The notes under the pieces are model-generated. The model was not told the DNA's origin. It saw only the letters and a list, made by a program, of their open reading frames with translations, and searched no databases. DNA of 10,238 bases, taken from contig JAZTXR010000079.1 of NCBI GenBank assembly GCA_045636545.1, positions 1-10,238 of the forward strand, written 5' to 3'. This stretch comes from HGM04593 sp045636545 (GTDB lineage: Bacteria; Bacteroidota; Bacteroidia; Bacteroidales; Bacteroidaceae). A program made the position numbers and the translations under genes. This document shows, in pieces, positions 6,730 to 10,238 of the stretch (position 1 is the stretch's first letter; every line of letters begins with the position of its first letter).

Positions 6730-8028
6730 CTATCGCTCGTTTGCTGCTGACAGCAGGTCGGCAACAATGAAGCAGCTGCCTCCCACAAAAATGAAGTCGC
6801 TCGCAGCGCTGTCGCGGCGCGCGGCCTGCAGTGCTGCCTGCACGGTGGGGTAGCTGCCGCCATTGAGCCCGTGCTGTGCAGCCTTTGCCTGTAATTCGTC
6901 GGCAGGCATGGCGCGTTTTATGCTTGCCTGTGTAAAATAATATGTAGCTGTGTGGGGCATCATTGCAAGTACCGCTGTGATATCCTTGTCATTAACCATG
7001 CCGAACACAATGCGCAGTGCGGTGTGTCGCTTGCTTTCGCGCTCCAGCTGCTCCACAATGTACTTTATGCCGCCAATGTTGTGTCCTGCATCGCACACGG
7101 TGCGGGGGGCTTCGCCAACTGTCTGCCAACGGCCGTTGAGACCGGTGAGGCTGCATACGTTTGTAAAACCTTTTCGCACAGCATCGCCGGGTATTATGAA
7201 TCCTTTCTTGCTCAGTGTTCTTATGGCCGAAAGCAATGTGTTTGTGTTCTTCAGCTGGTAGTCGCCGCCCAGTTCTCCTTCAATGGTCGCGTACTGTGCA
7301 GTCTCGTATGCAAAGCCTCCTTGTGGCAACGGGGTGGCGCGTTGCAGGAGCTTCTCCTCCTCGGCAAAGATGATGGGAGCGCCACACTCTTTTGCCTTGG
7401 CGGTGAACACCTCTTTTGTCTCGGGCGTGGTCTCGCCAATAACGACGGGCACGCCGGGTTTTATGATTCCGGCCTTTTCGCCTGCAATGCAGGCAAGCGT
7501 GTTGCCCAGGAATTGTGTGTGGTCGGGGCTGATGTTCGTTATTATGCAAAGTGCGGGGGTGATGATGTTGGTGCAGTCGAGCCTGCCGCCAAGTCCCACC
7601 TCAATCACGGCTACATCTACCTGCTCTTGGGCAAAGTAGTTGAAGACCATTGCGGTAGTCAGTTCAAAGAACGAGGGTTGCAGTGGCTCGAAGAAAGCCT
7701 TGTGGCTCTCCACGAAATCAATGACGTACTCCTTGCTTGCCATTTTGCCGTTGACCTTTATGCGTTCGCGGAAGTCGACAAGGTGTGGCGATGTGTAGAG
7801 GCCTACCTTGTAGCCGCTCTCCTGCAGAATTGCTGCAAGGGTGTGCGAGGTTGACCCCTTGCCGTTGGTGCCGGCAACGTGTATTGTGGCGAACCGCCTG
7901 TGCGGGTTGCCCAGATGGTTGTCGAGTGCAATGGTTGTCGACAACCCCTCTTTGTAAGCGGCACCGCCTACTTGCTGGAAGGGCGGTGCGCAGTTGAACA
8001 GATATTGGACGGTCTCGTCGTATGTCAT
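6730..8028 (-). CDS. folC: Folylpolyglutamate synthase / dihydrofolate synthase FolC
   Basis: FolC ligates glutamate to folates, and in many bacteria also converts dihydropteroate to dihydrofolate, in the cytoplasm with ATP. The 432-residue length is typical of this Mur-ligase relative. Visible motifs in order are the P-loop HVAGTNGKGS (residues about 50-59), LYTSPHLVDFRERI (folate loop), ELTTAMVFNYFA, VIEVGLGGRLDCTN, ISPDHTQFLGNTLACIAGEKAGI, LNGRWQ, CDAGHNIGG, FGMVNDKDI and the C-terminal GGSCFIVADLL. All belong to FolC rather than to cell-wall Mur ligases. Whether it has both activities cannot be read from sequence alone. It begins 9 bases after the dnaJ stop with no promoter visible between, so it is probably co-transcribed with grpE-dnaJ; a strong terminator follows it. 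Confidence 0.95.
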   Translation of the reverse strand: MTYDETVQYLFNCAPPFQQVGGAAYKEGLSTTIALDNHLGNPHRRFATIHVAGTNGKGSTSHTLAAILQESGYKVGLYTSPHLVDFRERIKVNGKMASKEYVIDFVESHKAFFEPLQPSFFELTTAMVFNYFAQEQVDVAVIEVGLGGRLDCTNIITPALCIITNISPDHTQFLGNTLACIAGEKAGIIKPGVPVVIGETTPETKEVFTAKAKECGAPIIFAEEEKLLQRATPLPQGGFAYETAQYATIEGELGGDYQLKNTNTLLSAIRTLSKKGFIIPGDAVRKGFTNVCSLTGLNGRWQTVGEAPRTVCDAGHNIGGIKYIVEQLERESKRHTALRIVFGMVNDKDITAVLAMMPHTATYYFTQASIKRAMPADELQAKAAQHGLNGGSYPTVQAALQAARRDSAASDFIFVGGSCFIVADLLSAANER

Positions 8029-8037
8029 ATCAGCTTC

Positions 8038-9195
8038 TTATTCAAAAAAATTCTTGAAGCGGCGGAAAATCTTCTCCTTGATGCTCTCGCTCGGGCGGAA
8101 ATTCTCCGAGTCGCGGAAGCTCTCGATTGACTTCTTTTCATCCTTTGAGAGTGTCTCGGGGATGTACACGCTTATGTTGACAACAATGTCGCCCTTGCCG
8201 TAGCCGTTGATTGAGGGCAGTCCCTTGCCTCGCAGGCGCAGCACCTTGCCGGGTTGTGTTCCGGGGTCGATGGTAACCTTTGCCTTCCCGTCGATGGTGG
8301 GGATTTCGGCAAAACCACCCAAAGCGGCTGTGGGGATGTCGAGCAACAGGCTGTAGATGAGGTCGTTCTCGTCGCGTACAAGGGTGGGGTGCTTCTCCTC
8401 CTCGACCAGTATCAACAGGTCGCCCGGTATGCCGTTGTGCTTGCCCGCGTTTCCTTTGCCGCGCATCGATAGCTGCATGCCCTCGTACACGCCTGCGGGT
8501 ATGTTCACCTCTACAATCTCCTCGCCCATTACAATGCCGTCGCCGTTGCAGTGGTGGCACTTGTTCTTGATGACCTTTCCCTGACCGTTGCAGTGCGGGC
8601 AGGCAACTTCGGTCTGCATCATGCCAAAGAAGCTCTGCTGTGTGCGCACCACGCGGCCTGTTCCTTTACATTCGGGGCAGGTCTCTACGGCGCCGTTCTC
8701 TGCTCCGCTGCCGTTACAGTGGGTGCAGGCTACATATTTCTTCAGCTTGAACTTCTTTGTGACACCGTTTGCAATCTCCTGCAACGTGAGCTTTACCTTC
8801 ACTCTCTGGTCGCTGCCGCGGAATCTCGCGGGGCGGCTGCCGCCGCCACCACCACCGAAGCCGCTGAAACCGCCAAAGCCTCCACGGCCGCCGAATATGT
8901 CGCCGAACATTGAGAATATGTCATTGATGTCCATACCGGCGCCGCCAAAGCCGCTGCCGCCGCCTGCGCCGTTGACACCTTCGAAACCGAACTGGTCGTA
9001 ACGCGCTTTCTTGTCGGCGTCGCTCAACACGCTGTATGCCTCTGCTGCCTCCTTGAACTTCTCCTCGGCCTCCTTGTCGCCTGGGTTCTTGTCGGGGTGG
9101 TACTGTATCGCCAATTTGCGGTACGCTTTCTTTATGTCGTTTGCCGATGCGTTCTTGTCAACGCCCAGCACTTCATAGTAATCTCTCTTTGCCAT
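8038..9195 (-). CDS. dnaJ: Chaperone protein DnaJ (Hsp40)
   Basis: DnaJ delivers unfolded proteins to DnaK and stimulates its ATPase. The 385-residue protein is a complete type I DnaJ. It has a J domain at residues 1-70 with the essential HPD at 33-35, a Gly/Phe-rich linker at about 72-120, and four CxxCxGxG zinc-binding repeats starting at Cys157, Cys173, Cys199 and Cys213. C-terminal substrate-binding and dimerisation domains follow. I chose the ATG at 9195 because MAKRDYYEVLGV is the usual DnaJ N-terminus. An in-frame ATG at 9207, overlapping the grpE stop (TAATG), would add only four residues (MYCN). It lies 11 bases after grpE, and the pair is a common stress operon. dnaK is not in this window. 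Confidence 0.98.
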   Translation of the reverse strand: MAKRDYYEVLGVDKNASANDIKKAYRKLAIQYHPDKNPGDKEAEEKFKEAAEAYSVLSDADKKARYDQFGFEGVNGAGGGSGFGGAGMDINDIFSMFGDIFGGRGGFGGFSGFGGGGGGSRPARFRGSDQRVKVKLTLQEIANGVTKKFKLKKYVACTHCNGSGAENGAVETCPECKGTGRVVRTQQSFFGMMQTEVACPHCNGQGKVIKNKCHHCNGDGIVMGEEIVEVNIPAGVYEGMQLSMRGKGNAGKHNGIPGDLLILVEEEKHPTLVRDENDLIYSLLLDIPTAALGGFAEIPTIDGKAKVTIDPGTQPGKVLRLRGKGLPSINGYGKGDIVVNISVYIPETLSKDEKKSIESFRDSENFRPSESIKEKIFRRFKNFFE

Positions 9196-9206
9196 ATTGC
9201 AGTACA

Positions 9207-9776
9207 TTATTCGCCAACCGCAACCTTTGCGTGACGTATTACTTTGTCGTTCAATGTATAACCTGTTTGCACACAGTCGAGTACCTTGCCTTTAAGCTCT
9301 TCGCTTGGAGCGGGGATTATGGCAATCGCCTCGTGGAAATCGGTGTCGAATGTGGCGCCCTCGGTCTCAATCTTCTGCAGGCCGTTCTGCTTGAGTATGC
9401 CCACGAATTTGTTGTAGATGAGCTCTACGCCGGTCATTATTTCGGCCGCGTTCTCGTCCTTTGCCATGTTCGCAAGCGCTCTCTCAAAGTCGTCGAGCAC
9501 GGGCAGTATCGACTCGATGGCACGCTCGCCACCGTTCTTTATAAGCTCGGCCTTCTCTTTTACCGTGCGTTTGCGGTAGTTGTCGAACTCTGCCACCTGG
9601 CGCAAGTACTTGTCTTCGAGTGTGGCAATCTTTTCGTTAGCCTGGTCCAGTTCCTGCTGCAGCTTCTCCTCGGCTGTCAGTTCAATGTTCTCCTGTGCTT
9701 CGCAGCTCTCCTCGTTGATGCCGTCCACGTTCTCGCCTGCGGCCTCGTTCAAAATTTCCTTATCTTTTTCGTCCAT
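9207..9776 (-). CDS. grpE: Nucleotide exchange factor GrpE
   Basis: GrpE acts as a dimer to release ADP from DnaK, resetting the chaperone cycle. The 189-residue protein has an acidic, poorly ordered N-terminus, a predicted long coiled coil (about residues 35-70, ELTAEEKLQQELDQANEKI onwards), and the family core. The core includes YLRQVAEFDNYRKRT, PVLDDFERAL, GVELIYNKFVGILKQNG, FDTDFHEAI and the C-terminal GYTLNDKVIRHAKVAVG. The start at 9776 (MDEKDKE) is preferred. The frame extends back to an ATG at 9920, but that extension is Cys- and Lys-rich, unlike any GrpE, and would cover the likely promoter. It is the first gene of grpE-dnaJ-folC. Confidence 0.97.
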   Translation of the reverse strand: MDEKDKEILNEAAGENVDGINEESCEAQENIELTAEEKLQQELDQANEKIATLEDKYLRQVAEFDNYRKRTVKEKAELIKNGGERAIESILPVLDDFERALANMAKDENAAEIMTGVELIYNKFVGILKQNGLQKIETEGATFDTDFHEAIAIIPAPSEELKGKVLDCVQTGYTLNDKVIRHAKVAVGE

Positions 9777-9843
9777 AGTCCAAATATTTTCTACTTTTAT
9801 TATAACAAATAGTTTGCCAGTGCAGTTTTGGCAGAAATTGTGG

Positions 9844-9871
9844 CAAAGATACCTCTTTTTTATGTGACAAA
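9844..9871 (-). promoter_or_regulatory. Likely promoter of grpE-dnaJ-folC
   Basis: On the minus strand, TATCTTTG (9851-9844) is a perfect match to the Bacteroidales -7 consensus TAnnTTTG. A TTTG lies upstream at 9871-9868, but the gap is 16 bases rather than the usual 19-21, so the -33 assignment is weak. The leader to the grpE ATG would be about 60 bases. No CIRCE element (the HrcA operator) or sigma-32 type heat-shock promoter is apparent. Confidence 0.45.
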
Positions 9872-9879
9872 GGGTGTCA
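9865..9879. promoter_or_regulatory. Inverted repeat TGACA-N5-TGTCA at the grpE promoter
   Basis: Perfect 5-base arms with a 5-base spacer overlap the upstream promoter box. Position and symmetry suit a binding site for a dimeric regulator, but 5-base arms can occur by chance and no regulator is known for it. Confidence 0.3.
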
Positions 9880-10134
9880 TAATGGCAGAAAATGAATTTT
9901 TTGTCGCACTTGTTTCGCAATTTGTTGCCGAATAGCTATTTTCGCACTTTTGGAGATTGTTTGCGATAATATGGCGATTGCCCACTGTTTCATTTTACCA
10001 CGGTAGAGTGTGGCGGCGTGGAACCTCAGAAAAGAGGGTAATAATATAGCAGATGACCCAGCAATGTCATTTTTCGGGCTAGTCCTCAACAGCACGTCCG
10101 ACAGAGACAATGTTGCGAGTAAGTGAGTGCAGAA

Positions 10135-10148
10135 TCAAGTTTACTTGA
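10135..10148. repeat. Short palindrome TCAAGT-TT-ACTTGA
   Basis: Perfect 6-base arms are separated by two bases in the gene-free edge region. It may be part of a larger dispersed repeat together with the inverted repeats at 10195-10238. No T-tract follows, so it is not an intrinsic terminator. Confidence 0.4.
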
Positions 10149-10194
10149 ATTATGCCGAGCGTGAGCAACTTCACTAAAAGTAAAGCGACGAGGG

Positions 10195-10238
10195 ATCTCT
10201 AACAACGACAAACGAGATGTCTCCACTACGGTCGACAT
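10195..10238. repeat. Overlapping small inverted repeats at the window edge, possible intergenic palindromic element
   Basis: ATCTC (10195-10199) pairs with GAGAT (10214-10218), and ATGTC (10217-10221) pairs with GACAT (10234-10238), giving two alternative small hairpins. The general look, a GAGATGTC start and a GTCGACAT end, is like dispersed intergenic palindromes found in some bacterial genomes. The element appears cut by the window edge, and membership of a repeat family cannot be shown from one copy. Confidence 0.35.

Larger units (their letters stand above)
9777..10238. other. Intergenic region upstream of grpE, no convincing gene
   Basis: These 462 bases contain no reading frame I can defend. 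The part near grpE (up to about 9880) is AT-rich and holds promoter-like boxes. The middle (about 9900-10110) and the right edge (about 10130-10238) are less AT-rich and contain short inverted repeats. Two short open frames on the minus strand (10110-9877, 77 codons, and 10238-10086, 50 codons, perhaps open beyond the edge) look like translated non-coding or repeat DNA. No tRNA or rRNA is seen. Confidence 0.6.

Noticed and set aside
6952..7854. A 300-codon open frame on the plus strand, opposite folC
   Set aside because: It lies wholly antisense to a folC gene with all family motifs. Its translation is Cys-rich with no recognisable domain, so it is a by-product of folC codon use.
9196..9207. 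dnaJ start at the ATG at 9207
   Set aside because: It adds only MYCN before the canonical MAKRDYYEVLGV, so the ATG at 9195 is preferred.
9141..9812. A 223-codon plus-strand frame opposite grpE
   Set aside because: It is antisense to a clear grpE gene and shows no domain or start signal.
9777..9920. Upstream extension of grpE to the ATG at 9920
   Set aside because: The extra 48 residues are Cys- and Lys-rich, unlike GrpE, and would cover the -7 box at 9844-9851. MDEKDKE at 9776 is a normal GrpE start.
9877..10110. A 77-codon minus-strand frame upstream of grpE (starts MSLSDVLLRTSPKND)
   Set aside because: It has no domain, no ribosome-binding signal and no clear codon bias, and it runs into the likely grpE promoter. 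It fits better as translated non-coding or repeat DNA.
10086..10238. A 50-codon minus-strand frame touching the window edge (MSTVVETSRL to CLCRTCC)
   Set aside because: It overlaps the palindromes, has no recognisable domain and ends Cys-rich. The window edge prevents judging whether it continues upstream.

Overview
The window looks like a Bacteroidales chromosome segment (gut Bacteroides or Prevotella type). The reasons are a SusD/RagB-family protein, a type IX secretion style C-terminal domain, BACON-like domains, weak or absent Shine-Dalgarno sequences, and -33 TTTG / -7 TAnnTTTG promoter-like boxes. Every gene I can support is on the minus strand, so transcription runs from high to low coordinates.

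Reading in the direction of transcription, positions 10238-9777 hold no convincing gene. They carry a promoter-like region for the next operon and, near the window edge, palindromes that may belong to a dispersed intergenic repeat. Next comes a chaperone operon, grpE (9776-9207) and dnaJ (9195-8038), with the folate gene folC (8028-6730) only 9 bases behind dnaJ. It closes with a strong intrinsic terminator (about 6698-6650). A second operon begins from a good Bacteroidales-type promoter (6639-6609) and encodes galactose entry into metabolism: aldose 1-epimerase galM, an FHS-type major facilitator sugar permease, and galactokinase galK. It ends at an intrinsic terminator (2946-2913). In this model the permease imports galactose, GalM interconverts the anomers, and GalK phosphorylates alpha-galactose. 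The later Leloir enzymes galT and galE are not in the window.

The last block (2804 to the window start) is the least ordinary. Three tightly packed genes encode exported proteins, each starting with a type I signal peptide ending in AQ or SQ and then a short strand-forming motif. They are a secreted protein of unknown function (2804-2064), a tiny protein that is little more than a signal peptide plus a type IX sorting-like domain (2050-1571), and a SusD-like protein (1574 to beyond position 1). The SusD-like protein carries an added ~240-residue N-terminal region with two BACON-like domains, lacks the usual lipoprotein cysteine, and has no SusC gene upstream. This cassette is the best candidate here for something not well described.
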